Origin: an uncultured Oscillospiraceae bacterium
GTDB lineage: Bacteria; Bacillota_A; Clostridia; Oscillospirales; Oscillospiraceae
NCBI GenBank assembly: GCA_910579155.1
Contig: CAJTTS010000038.1
Location: 1-30,057 of the forward strand
Reading direction: 5' to 3'
Length of the DNA: 30,057 nt
Shown here: piece after piece, positions 5,999 through 12,468 of the stretch
Numbering within the stretch: position 1 is the first letter of the stretch
How the letters are laid out: every line of letters begins with the position of its first letter
Notes under the pieces: generated by a model
Seen by the model: only the letters and a program-made list of their open reading frames with translations
What the model was told of the DNA's origin: nothing
The model's database searches: none
Made by a program: the position numbers and the translations under genes

Positions 5999-6023
5999 AC
6001 GAATAGGAGGCGGTTAGATAATT

Positions 6024-6587
6024 ATGGAAGAAAAAGAATTAAGCAAGGGCATATTTGGGAAAATGAATGTCCCAGCATTTATCTGTCTGCTTTTAGCAAT
6101 TCTGTCTGGGATTTGGTACAGCGACCTATCGACAGATAGGTGGGCCGCAACAGATGAAATAATGATGGCACTAATACTTACTGTGGTTTTTGCCGTTCTT
6201 TCGATTGTGTTCTTTTTCTGGATGAGCGGCTGTAGTATCACGGTAACAAATAAAAGGGTATATGGAACAGGGGCTTTTAGAAAACGTGTTGATTTACCCT
6301 TCGATATGATTTCTTCAGTTGGAAGTGGTGCTTTTAATAGTGTTGCTGTAGCAACTTCTTCGGGTAAAATTTGCTTTTGGTTTGTTAAGAATAAAAACGA
6401 TATTTTTAATGCAATTACAAATTGTTTAGTTGAAAGACAAAATAAATCCGCTACCACTACCACCATTAAGCAAGAAATTCCGCAAAGTTCCGCTGATGAA
6501 TTAAAGAAATACAAGGATTTATTGGACAGCGGCGTTATCACGCAAGCCGAGTTTGACGCAAAGAAAAAGCAGTTGTTGGGGTTGTAA
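6024..6587 (+). CDS. Membrane protein with PH-like domain and C-terminal SHOCT domain
   Basis: This is a 187-residue protein. Two membrane helices lie at ~15-33 and ~47-67. A bacterial PH-like stretch follows (ITVTNKRVYGTGAFRKRVDLPFDMISSVGSG...SSGKICFWFV, ~71-125), then a Ser/Thr linker, and a SHOCT domain at ~160-187 (LKKYKDLLDSGVITQAEFDAKKKQLLGL, an unmistakable match to the family consensus). SHOCT domains are thought to mediate oligomerisation. It is the second gene of the lipoprotein operon. An envelope-stress, immunity or superinfection-control role on the mobile element is inference. Confidence 0.85.
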   Translation: MEEKELSKGIFGKMNVPAFICLLLAILSGIWYSDLSTDRWAATDEIMMALILTVVFAVLSIVFFFWMSGCSITVTNKRVYGTGAFRKRVDLPFDMISSVGSGAFNSVAVATSSGKICFWFVKNKNDIFNAITNCLVERQNKSATTTTIKQEIPQSSADELKKYKDLLDSGVITQAEFDAKKKQLLGL

Positions 6588-6601
6588 TTCATACATAGCA
6601 C

Positions 6602-6671
6602 CGGGCGGGAGCAATCCCGCCCCGCGCCATTTTTGCACACTAAAGGGGGCGGCACATCAACGTGCCGCCCC
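6602..6671. terminator. Two consecutive stem-loops between convergent genes
   Basis: GGGCGGGA/TCCCGCCC (6602-6621 region) is followed by a short T-run at 6630-6634. Then GGGGCGGCAC (6646-6655) pairs perfectly with GTGCCGCCCC (6662-6671). They lie between the SHOCT gene and the minus-strand gene at 6690 and can terminate both. Confidence 0.7.
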
Positions 6672-6689
6672 TCTTGCGTTCATATTGCC

Positions 6690-6905
6690 TTACCAGCCGC
6701 GTTCTTCCAGGATTTCCATCCTATCCGCTTCATAATCCTTTTTGGCTTTCTGTTCAGCTTCATACCTGATTGTTTCCAGGGCACAGTACAATTCTTCATC
6801 GGTCATACTCTCATACCCGGCCCTGGCCTGTTCGCGCTCGGCTTCTTCATCCTCTGTGTAGCGGGACAGCAGCAGGGCAATCGTGTTGCGGCGTTCATCG
6901 TTCAT
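6690..6905 (-). CDS. Small acidic mobile-element protein
   Basis: This is a 71-residue protein (MNDERRNTIALLLSRYTEDEEAEREQARAG...), almost entirely helical and rich in Glu/Arg. The second ATG (6905) is preferred because AGGAG lies 8 nt before it; the ATG at 6911 is too close to that site. It is part of a minus-strand series with the two paralogues upstream (6972-7887). I do not know the function. Confidence 0.7.
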   Translation of the reverse strand: MNDERRNTIALLLSRYTEDEEAEREQARAGYESMTDEELYCALETIRYEAEQKAKKDYEADRMEILEERGW

Positions 6906-6971
6906 AGTCATTTCTCCTTTTCAGATTTTTGTAAAGTGTATTTCAAAAAGCGGTTTGCTTCTTGATGGTGA

Positions 6972-7451
6972 TTAGCTAACCCTGGCAAGCTCCGCGCCCT
7001 CGGCAGGGGCCTTGCGGCTGCTTTCCGCTGTATCGTCCTTTTCTGCGGCGGGAAGCTCAACGGGGAGGACATACAAAATCTTGCCGTTGCTGCTGATGTC
7101 GGGGAGCTTGCCATAATCGGGGAATTGCTCAATAAACCAATTCCTGGTAAATAGGTAGGGGTTTTTCTGTTGGGCGGCAATTTTCTTGACCGCCTCAAAG
7201 GTAACAAGCAGCTCGGCGGCGTTCTCATGCAGATTGATGTACCCCTCCATGCGCTCATAAGTCAGGCCCTTGTTCGCGTTAGCCTTGGAGGGGGAGCGGT
7301 GGGTCTTGTGGACAATCCTCATACCGGGGTAGGCCGCTTGGAGCTTAGACAGCGTTTCAAACTCGGGCTTGCTGGGGTCGCTGGCGGCAAGGGCAAAGCT
7401 CTTGCTGATGGTGATAGTGTTGGTGGTAAAGTTGATTTTGTACTCTCTCAC
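6972..7451 (-). CDS. Mobile-element protein, paralogue of 7501-7887 with a C-terminal extension
   Basis: This is a 159-residue protein. GTG 7451 is chosen as the start because GGAGG lies 8 nt before it and because the protein then aligns from residue 1 with its neighbour: REYKINFTTNTITISKSFALAAS against KKDYIINHGEQTITITKAFAARAA, followed in both by a LSKL/LTKLH..(Y/F)P segment, KGLT.(E/D).ME.YI, and a W(F).(..)(F/Y)P.YGK block. It carries an extra ~30-residue Pro/Ala/Glu-rich tail (from ~VELPAAEK). The family occurs in clostridial integrative elements; I know of no assigned function. The shared fold looks like a small alpha/beta DNA-binding or host-interaction domain, which is a guess. Confidence 0.8.
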   Translation of the reverse strand: MREYKINFTTNTITISKSFALAASDPSKPEFETLSKLQAAYPGMRIVHKTHRSPSKANANKGLTYERMEGYINLHENAAELLVTFEAVKKIAAQQKNPYLFTRNWFIEQFPDYGKLPDISSNGKILYVLPVELPAAEKDDTAESSRKAPAEGAELARVS

Positions 7452-7500
7452 TTTGATAACCTCCATATTTTAATAAGATTTGTTGAGTGACGGTCTTGTA

Positions 7501-7887
7501 TTAGGCGGCGGGCTTTTCCGCAATTTCCTTTTTGCCATACTGCGGATAGGTTTTGAGAAACCACGCCTTAACCTTGGGATAGCTGGGCTTATCCTTGCCC
7601 GTTGGTGTGTGGTATACCTTGATAGCCTCAAACGCTTTTACGCCCTCACCGCTGCTGTCCTGGGCCTTGATGTACTTCTCCATCTCGTCCAGCGTCAGGC
7701 CCTTGTAGGTGGCCTTGTCAGCGCGGATAACGGCGGTTCTGTGCTGGATGGTGTAGTCCGGGAAATCCCTGTGGAGCTTGGTAAGCTCTCGGTATTCCCT
7801 GGTGGAAATGTCGGCGGCGCGGGCGGCAAATGCCTTAGTGATGGTGATGGTCTGCTCTCCGTGATTGATGATGTAATCTTTTTTCAT
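7501..7887 (-). CDS. Mobile-element protein, first of a tandem paralogous pair
   Basis: This is a 128-residue protein starting at MKKDYIINHGEQTITITKAFA; the ATG at 7887 has AAGGAG before it, while the frame upstream to 7974 has no initiation site. It is about 35-40% similar by eye to the protein at 6972-7451 across nearly its whole length, so the two arose by tandem duplication. It is basic (many Lys/Arg) and ends EIAEKPAA. A candidate extended -10 (TGTTATACT, 7965-7958) lies upstream on the minus strand. Function unknown. Confidence 0.8.
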   Translation of the reverse strand: MKKDYIINHGEQTITITKAFAARAADISTREYRELTKLHRDFPDYTIQHRTAVIRADKATYKGLTLDEMEKYIKAQDSSGEGVKAFEAIKVYHTPTGKDKPSYPKVKAWFLKTYPQYGKKEIAEKPAA

Positions 7888-8334
7888 GGTGTTGCTCTCC
7901 TTTTTATTTTGAATTTTGTTTTTCAAGAGTTTTGTGTCTCTCGCTCTTTTTGAGATTAGTATAACATGGGGCAAAGAAAAACCTGTACTTTAATAACGAC
8001 ATGTGCTATAATGAAGAAAAGAAAAAAACAGACTTCTGAAAAGTCTGCAAAATCCATCGGCAAGCGGCAATTTTTAGAAATTCCCATTCATTTTTTCGCT
8101 CGGCGGCTCTTAATCTTGTAAAAAGACGTTGGGTATTGAAGAAATCAGCTTGTTTCTTGTTGCAAAGATATTCGGGCTTCTAAAAACTTGCTCAATTTGC
8201 CTGAAAATCCGTTAATTAAGCGTGAAAACGCTTGATTATAGGGCAAAAAACTGAATATCCACATGTGGCAAAATATCAGTGGCGGCGGCGGGTAACTATC
8301 CACAAAAACTACCACAACGGGGCTGTGACACACC
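7888..8334. other. Non-coding gap at the right side of the accessory block
   Basis: I see no gene here. The stretch holds a TATAAT box facing right at 8007-8012 with no convincing -35, a small hairpin CAGACTT/AAGTCTG (8029-8047), the hairpin at 8213-8238, a perfect palindrome CCACATGTGG (8259-8268) and two TATCCACA words (8257-8264, 8298-8305) one base away from DnaA boxes. Base composition changes from AT-rich to GC-rich within the next 100 bases, so the end of the mobile block probably lies here. Confidence 0.5.
8213..8238. repeat. 11-bp stem-loop with GAAA tetraloop near the block end
   Basis: AAGCGT-GAAA-ACGCTT (8218-8233) is extended by one T-G pair and by TAAT/ATTA (8213-8216 with 8235-8238). 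It has no T-tract after it and no gene next to it, so it may be a recombination or replication structure. Confidence 0.6.
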
Positions 8335-8368
8335 AAAAAAGAGGGGAACGAGTTTCCCCGTTCCCCTC
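8333..8368 (-). terminator. Intrinsic terminator of the reverse rubrerythrin gene
   Basis: GAGGGGAAC (8341-8349) pairs with GTTCCCCTC (8360-8368); on the minus strand a run of six T follows (8340-8335). It lies ~30 nt after the stop codon at 8397. Confidence 0.9.
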
Positions 8369-8396
8369 AAAAAGTGCTGAAATTGTGGTGTTTCGC

Positions 8397-8984
8397 TTAC
8401 TTGAAGTACCGCTCCAGCAGGCCCTTCAGCGCCTTGCCGTGGCGGGCCTCGTCCCGGGCCATCTCGTGGACGGTGTCGTGGATGGCGTCCAGGTTGTTCT
8501 TCTTGGCGCAGGCGGCCAGGTCGAACTTGCCCTTGGTGGCGCCGAACTCGCAGTCCACCCGCCAGGCCAGGTTCTTCTTGGTGTCGGCGGTCATGTTGGG
8601 CTCCAGGTCCTCGCCCAGCAGCTCGGCGAACTTGGCGGCGTGCTCGGCCTCCTCGAAGGCGGCCTTCTCCCAGTACAGGCCGATCTCGGGGTAGCCCTGG
8701 CGGTGGGCGATGCGGGCCATGCACAGGTACATGCCCACCTCGGCGCACTCGCCGTTGAAGTTGGCCATCAGCTGCTCGAAGATGTACTTCTTGTCCTCCT
8801 CGCTGATGCTGTCGTTGTTCTTCACGGTCTTGGCGTAGATGCCGTACTCATGCTCGGCGGCCAGCTTCATCTCGCCCACCTGCTCGGTGAACTTGGAGCT
8901 GTCCACATGGCACACGGGGCACTCGGCGGGGGGGTTCTCGCCCTCATAGACGTAGCCGCACACAGAGCAGATCCATTTTTTCAT
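8397..8984 (-). CDS. Reverse rubrerythrin (rubredoxin domain first), NADH peroxidase-type
   Basis: This is a 195-residue protein. Residues 1-35 form a rubredoxin-like Fe(Cys)4 site (CSVCGY at 6-9 and CPVC at 22-25). The rest is a ferritin-like diiron four-helix bundle with [27 protein letters not shown] and DEARHGKAL helices. This order, rubredoxin N-terminal, is that of reverse rubrerythrins, which reduce hydrogen peroxide (and oxygen) with electrons from NADH via a reductase in anaerobes. It is the second gene after the PerR-like regulator, 27 nt downstream on the same strand, so it is probably induced by peroxide. Its ribosome binding site is GGAGGAAAATC before the ATG. Confidence 0.93.
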   Translation of the reverse strand: MKKWICSVCGYVYEGENPPAECPVCHVDSSKFTEQVGEMKLAAEHEYGIYAKTVKNNDSISEEDKKYIFEQLMANFNGECAEVGMYLCMARIAHRQGYPEIGLYWEKAAFEEAEHAAKFAELLGEDLEPNMTADTKKNLAWRVDCEFGATKGKFDLAACAKKNNLDAIHDTVHEMARDEARHGKALKGLLERYFK

Positions 8985-9011
8985 GATGATTTTCCTCCAA
9001 TATCAGATTTT

Positions 9012-9419
9012 TCAAGGGTCGGCCTCGGCCTGCGCGCCCACACAGTCCCGGCACACGCCGCGGACGATGAACTCACAGCCCTCCGCCTGGAATCCATATT
9101 GCACGCCCACGTCCTCCAGCCAGTCCCGGCCCGGCGAGTGCTCGGGCAGGTCCAGGATGGCGCCGCAGCGATCGCAAATGAAGTGGGAATGGGGCGTGAT
9201 CACTCCGTCATAGCGCTCCTGCCCGTCCACCGTCCCCACCCGGCGGATGAGGCCCCGCTGGCACAGGTGGTTCAGATTGCGGTAGACGGTGCCCAGGCTC
9301 AGATCGGGATACTGGAGCTTCAGCTCCCGGTAGACTCGATCCGCGCCGGGGTGGCAGTGGGTGGATCGGAGAAGCGCCAGCATGGCGTCCCGCTTTTTGC
9401 TGGTCCGGACGTTGTTCAT
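9012..9419 (-). CDS. Fur-family peroxide-responsive regulator (PerR-like)
   Basis: This is a 135-residue Fur-family protein. Winged helix ~1-75 has the family signature HPGADRVYRELK...LSLGTVYRNLNHL. The structural zinc site is CDRC (82-85) plus CRDC (123-126). Metal-sensing residues are HSH in PHSHFIC (77-79), His23 and Asp71, as in PerR. The ATG at 9419 is preceded by GAGGAG; the frame's earlier ATG at 9476 overlaps the promoter. It lies directly before the reverse rubrerythrin, a known PerR target. PerR rather than Fur or Zur is inferred from this context and the His/Asp pattern. Confidence 0.88.
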   Translation of the reverse strand: MNNVRTSKKRDAMLALLRSTHCHPGADRVYRELKLQYPDLSLGTVYRNLNHLCQRGLIRRVGTVDGQERYDGVITPHSHFICDRCGAILDLPEHSPGRDWLEDVGVQYGFQAEGCEFIVRGVCRDCVGAQAEADP

Positions 9420-9466
9420 GGGGCGCTCCTCTCCGCCTTGCTTAATAGGAATGATTACTGATAAAT

Positions 9467-9495
9467 AACATAACACGATCGGCGCCGTTTGTAAA
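9467..9495 (-). promoter_or_regulatory. Promoter of the perR-like/rubrerythrin operon
   Basis: Minus strand: TTTACA (9495-9490), 17-nt spacer, TATGTT (9472-9467). The AT-rich stretch just downstream (TTATTTATCAGTAATCATT region, 9448-9466) resembles a degenerate Per/Fur box, so autoregulation is likely. Confidence 0.65.
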
Positions 9496-9533
9496 GGGCT
9501 TTTTGAAAAAATATTGCGGAGATCTCATCCAGT

Positions 9534-9562
9534 TTGCGCTCCGGGGCATCCTATGGTATCAT
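9534..9562 (+). promoter_or_regulatory. Promoter of the histidine kinase gene
   Basis: TTGCGC (9534-9539), 17-nt spacer, TATCAT (9557-9562), 30 nt before the GTG start. Confidence 0.55.
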
Positions 9563-9591
9563 AGTGCCATCAAACGCGGGGAGGGAGCGCC

Positions 9592-10827
9592 GTGCTGAAC
9601 AAGCTTCGGTGGAGGTTCGTGCTGCTCATCATGGTGCTGGGGGCGGCGGTGCTGGGGGCGGCGGTGGCCGTCCAGACCGCCTCCGCCGCAGGGCAGTACC
9701 GGGAGGAGACGGACCGGGTGCTGCGCTGGGTGCTGGAGCGGGGCGAGGGAGCGGACGCTCCCCTGGTCCCCCCGGCGGCGGGCCCGGCCGGGGAGGGGGG
9801 GCAGTACACCGCCATCCCCGCCTTTTACGCCGTGACGGATCTGGCCGGACAGACGGTGGTGGCCCTGTCCTACAACGCCGGGGTGGACGAGGACGGCGTG
9901 GCCCGGGCGGTGGAGGCGGCGCTGGCCTCCGGCCGGCGGGAGGGGGACCTGGAGGAGCTGGACCTGCGCTACCGGATCCGGTCCAGGGGGCTGTGGCTGG
10001 AGCTGGCCTTCGCCGACCTGCGCTGGGAGCGGGACGCTGTCCGGCGGCAGGTCCTCACCGGGGCGGCGGTGCTGGGGGCGGCGCTGGCGGGGCTGTTCGC
10101 GGTGAGCCTGTTTTTGTCCAAACGGCTGGTGGGGCCGGTGGAGGAGAGCTGGCGGCGCCAGCGGCAGTTCGTGGCCGACGCCTCCCACGAGCTCAAGACC
10201 CCCATCACCGTGCTGCTGGCGGATGCGGATATCCTGCTCGGCCATCCCGGCGACACCATCGAGAGCCAGCGCCGGTGGGTGGAGCACATCCGGGATGAGG
10301 GGCTTCGGATGAAGGAGCTGGTGGCCGACCTGCTGTTCCTGGCCAAGGGGGACGCCGCGGGCCTGGACCGCCCCCAGGGCCGGGTGGACCTGTCCCAGGC
10401 GTGCGAGGGGTGCGTCATGTCCTTCGAGCCGGTGGCTTTCGAGGCGGGGCTGGCCCTGGACAGCCGGATCGACCCCGGCGTGGCCGTCACCGGCAGCGAG
10501 GAGGAGCTGCGGCGGCTGTGCGCCATCCTGCTGGACAACGCCTGCAAATACGCCGGCCCCGGCGGGTCGGTGACGGTCGCCCTGACCGGGGGGGACCGGG
10601 CGGAGCTCACCGTCCACAACACCGGGGAGGCCATCCCCGCCCAGGTCCAGCCCCACCTCTTCGAGCGGTTCTACCGGGCGGACGCCGCCCGGAACCGGGA
10701 GCAGGGGGGCTTCGGCCTGGGGCTGGCCATCGCCGCCGCCATCGTGGAACGCCACCGGGGAAAGATCTCTGTCCACAGCGCCCCGGGGGAGGGGACGGCC
10801 TTCACCGCCGCCCTGCCCCTGGCGTGA
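9592..10827 (+). CDS. Membrane sensor histidine kinase without adjacent response regulator
   Basis: This is a 411-residue protein with a GTG start behind GGGAGG. TM1 lies at ~7-32, an extracytoplasmic sensor region at ~33-148, and TM2 at ~150-172. The HisKA domain carries the phospho-accepting His199 in DASHELKTP. The HATPase_c domain shows the N box (LLDNACKYA, ~310), FERFYRAD, and the G box GGFGLGLAIA. There is no periplasmic PAS and only a minimal linker after TM2. Two-component kinases of this type normally follow their OmpR-type regulator, but here the gene upstream is the divergent PerR-like gene and downstream a perfect terminator, so it is an orphan. The signal is unknown. Confidence 0.92.
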   Translation: MLNKLRWRFVLLIMVLGAAVLGAAVAVQTASAAGQYREETDRVLRWVLERGEGADAPLVPPAAGPAGEGGQYTAIPAFYAVTDLAGQTVVALSYNAGVDEDGVARAVEAALASGRREGDLEELDLRYRIRSRGLWLELAFADLRWERDAVRRQVLTGAAVLGAALAGLFAVSLFLSKRLVGPVEESWRRQRQFVADASHELKTPITVLLADADILLGHPGDTIESQRRWVEHIRDEGLRMKELVADLLFLAKGDAAGLDRPQGRVDLSQACEGCVMSFEPVAFEAGLALDSRIDPGVAVTGSEEELRRLCAILLDNACKYAGPGGSVTVALTGGDRAELTVHNTGEAIPAQVQPHLFERFYRADAARNREQGGFGLGLAIAAAIVERHRGKISVHSAPGEGTAFTAALPLA

Positions 10828-10832
10828 TCTGG

Positions 10833-10869
10833 TCTTGGGAGCGCCCGGCCGCGCTCCCAAGATTTTTTT
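10833..10869 (+). terminator. Intrinsic terminator after the histidine kinase
   Basis: A perfect 12-bp stem TCTTGGGAGCGC (10833-10844)/GCGCTCCCAAGA (10851-10862) is followed by seven T. Confidence 0.95.
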
Positions 10870-10879
10870 GCCTGACCCC

Positions 10880-10925
10880 TTGACAAGCGGGCGCTGTTGC
10901 GCTAATATATGAGCAGTTGTTCATA
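10880..10925 (+). promoter_or_regulatory. Promoter and ArsR/CadC-type operator of the metal-resistance operon
   Basis: -35 TTGACA (10880-10885), 17-nt spacer, -10 TAATAT (10903-10908). An imperfect 8-2-8 inverted repeat TATGAGCA-GT-TGTTCATA (10908-10925) begins at the last base of the -10, the position and shape of SmtB/CadC operators. Confidence 0.85.
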
Positions 10926-10951
10926 CGTTGTTAGAAAGAGGGTGAGGACCC

Positions 10952-11314
10952 ATGGCGCAGCCCAATGAGATCGAGCGCTGCGGCTGTCTGTTCGTCCACG
11001 AGGACACGGTGCGGGAAGTGCTGGGGGGGATGCCGGACGATGAGACGCTGTACGACCTGGCGGAGCTGTTCAAGGTGTTCGGCGACTCCACCCGGATCAA
11101 GATCCTGTACGCCCTGTTCGAGGCAGAACTTTGTGTGTGCGACATCTCCAAGCTGCTGGGGCTGACCCAGTCGGCGGTGTCCCACCAGCTGCGGGTGCTC
11201 AAGGGCAGCCGCCTGGTGAAATTCCGCAAGGAGGGAAAGACCGTGTTCTACTCCCTGGCGGACGACCATGTGCGAAAGATCGTCGCCCAGGGGATGGAGC
11301 ACATAAACGAATAA
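10952..11314 (+). CDS. ArsR-family metal-responsive repressor, CadC-like
   Basis: This is a 120-residue winged-helix protein (DSTRIKILYAL...LTQSAVSHQLRVLKGSRLVKFRKEGKTVFYSL). Both classical metal sites are present. The alpha3N (Cd/Pb) site is formed by Cys10 and Cys12 with Cys61 and Cys63 (ELCVCD). The alpha5 (Zn) site follows the D-x-H-x10-H-x2-(H/E) spacing with Asp104, His106, His117 and Glu120. This combination is that of CadC of Gram-positive bacteria, which leaves its operator when Cd, Pb or Zn binds. It heads the operon with the HMA protein, the methyltransferase and the P1B ATPase, and its own operator overlaps the promoter. Confidence 0.9.
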   Translation: MAQPNEIERCGCLFVHEDTVREVLGGMPDDETLYDLAELFKVFGDSTRIKILYALFEAELCVCDISKLLGLTQSAVSHQLRVLKGSRLVKFRKEGKTVFYSLADDHVRKIVAQGMEHINE

Positions 11315-11331
11315 GAAAGGAAGTCATCACC

Positions 11332-11544
11332 ATGAAAAAGACCTTCAAGCTCATCGACCTGGACTGCGCCAACTGCGCGGCCAAAATGGAGGACGCCATC
11401 AAGAAGCTCCCCGGCGTCACCGGCGCCACCGTCAGCTTCCTCACCCAGAAGATGACCGTCGAGGCGGAGGATGTGGACGCCGTCATGAAGGACGTGGTCA
11501 AGTGCTGCAAAAAGGTGGAGCCTGACTGTGAGGTCGTGCTGTGA
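11332..11544 (+). CDS. Stand-alone heavy-metal-associated (HMA) domain metallochaperone
   Basis: This 70-residue single HMA domain has the metal-binding motif LDCANC (Cys12, Cys15), the DCxxC form seen in the N-terminal domains of ZntA/CadA zinc-cadmium pumps rather than the MTCxxC of copper chaperones. An extra CC pair (58-59) and Cys66 lie near the C-terminus. It follows cadC by 17 nt and overlaps the methyltransferase start by 4 nt. The ATPase of this operon has no HMA domain of its own, so this protein probably serves as its detached metal-binding domain. Confidence 0.9.
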   Translation: MKKTFKLIDLDCANCAAKMEDAIKKLPGVTGATVSFLTQKMTVEAEDVDAVMKDVVKCCKKVEPDCEVVL

Positions 11545-12155
11545 GCCGCACCTTCTGGGACCGCGTCGCCGGGCTGTATGACCTGTTTGAATGGAGCAAC
11601 CGCAAAGTAAACGCCGCTACCAGGGCTCGAGTGGGGGAGCTGGTCCCCGCCGGGGCCCGGGTGCTGGACTGCGCTGCCGGGACGGGGGAGTTTTCCCTGG
11701 CCGCAGCAAAGCGGGCGGGGTCTGTGCTATGCACCGACCAGTCCGAGGCCATGCTGGACCGGGCGCAGAAAAAGGTCCGGAAGCACGGTCTGACCAACGT
11801 GAGTTTTGCCAGCCGGGACGTTACCGCCCTGTCCGACCCGGACGGGAGCTTTCATGTGGTGATTGCAGGAAATGTGCTCCACCTGCTGGACACGCCGGAA
11901 CAGGCGGTCCGGGAGCTGTGGCGGGTCACCGCCCCCGGCGGACGGCTCATTCTGCCCACCTACTTGCTAGGAAAGGCGGGGGCGGCTTACGGGTCCATGA
12001 TTAAAATTTATCAGGGCGTGGGCTTCCACTACGAGCACGCCTTCAGCCCGGAGAGCTACCGGGCCTTTCTGGAGGGCCTGGGGCTGGGCCCTGTATCGCT
12101 GGAGGTCGTCCCGGGCAGGGTGCCCGAGGGGATCGGGATTCTTGAGAAGCGCTGA
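11541..12155 (+). CDS. Class I SAM-dependent methyltransferase in a metal-resistance operon
   Basis: This is a 204-residue protein with a GTG start overlapping the HMA gene stop (GTGA), so it is translationally coupled. The Rossmann methyltransferase fold shows motif I VLDCAAGTGEFSLAAA (~41-56), the acidic residue after beta2 (CTDQSEAMLDRA), motif with VIAGNVLHLL, and PGGRLILPTY. It resembles UbiE/Methyltransf_11 enzymes. It lacks the Cys pairs of the arsenite methyltransferase ArsM, so arsenic methylation is not supported. Its substrate is unknown; a lipid, quinone or thiol linked to metal stress is inference from position. Confidence 0.88.
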   Translation: MSRTFWDRVAGLYDLFEWSNRKVNAATRARVGELVPAGARVLDCAAGTGEFSLAAAKRAGSVLCTDQSEAMLDRAQKKVRKHGLTNVSFASRDVTALSDPDGSFHVVIAGNVLHLLDTPEQAVRELWRVTAPGGRLILPTYLLGKAGAAYGSMIKIYQGVGFHYEHAFSPESYRAFLEGLGLGPVSLEVVPGRVPEGIGILEKR

Positions 12156-12468
12156 GCGGGCGGCTGTGAGGGAGCTTGGAGCGGAGCGAGGATGAAAAAC
12201 TAAGAATTGCGAAGCAGATCTGTTTTTTATCCGAGTCGAAGCGAAAGCGACCGAGCGCCCAGCCGTCTGCGAAGCGTGACAACGGAAAAGCGCTGAGCCG
12301 CCGCACGCGGCGGCTCTTATGGGGTCCCCGCCGAAGCCCGGCGAAGCGGGTTCGGTGGGGAGAGGAGGGCAACGGAATGAGCGTTTTTTCGCCGCGGGCG
12401 GAAATGAGCGATATGCAGCTTGCCCCAACGACAGCGGACTGTACATCCGCGTTAGGAGTTGATCGGTC
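12156..12468. other. Structured 313-nt intercistronic region inside the metal operon
   Basis: No gene is supported here. GGCGGCTG (12159-12166) can pair with CAGCCGTC (12260-12267), enclosing purine-rich GAGCGAGG/GCGAAGC sequence. A perfect 9-bp stem with a CACG loop lies at 12295-12316. A third stem pairs 12325-12335 with 12351-12361 (TCCCCGCCGAA/TTCGGTGGGGA). An 11-nt word, AAGCGCTGAGC, occurs at both ends (12148 and 12288). The AGGAG of the ATPase gene ends the region. It could be a processed intercistronic RNA, an ncRNA, or a copy of a dispersed intergenic repeat. Confidence 0.55.

Noticed and set aside
6014..6655. 213-codon minus-strand frame opposite the SHOCT gene
   Set aside because: The SHOCT protein on the other strand has clear membrane helices and a domain match; this frame runs through the terminator hairpin.
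8011..8121. 36-codon frame starting at the A of a TATAAT box
   Set aside because: It has no ribosome binding site, and the ATG is part of the -10-like box.
1..8330. CRISPR array, tRNA or integrase in the accessory block
   Set aside because: I looked for regularly spaced repeats, cloverleaf-like sequence and recombinase motifs on both strands and saw none.
8232..9461. 409-codon plus-strand frame across the rubrerythrin and PerR-like genes
   Set aside because: It is antisense to two clear genes, and its sequence is Val/Leu/Gly/His-rich without motifs.
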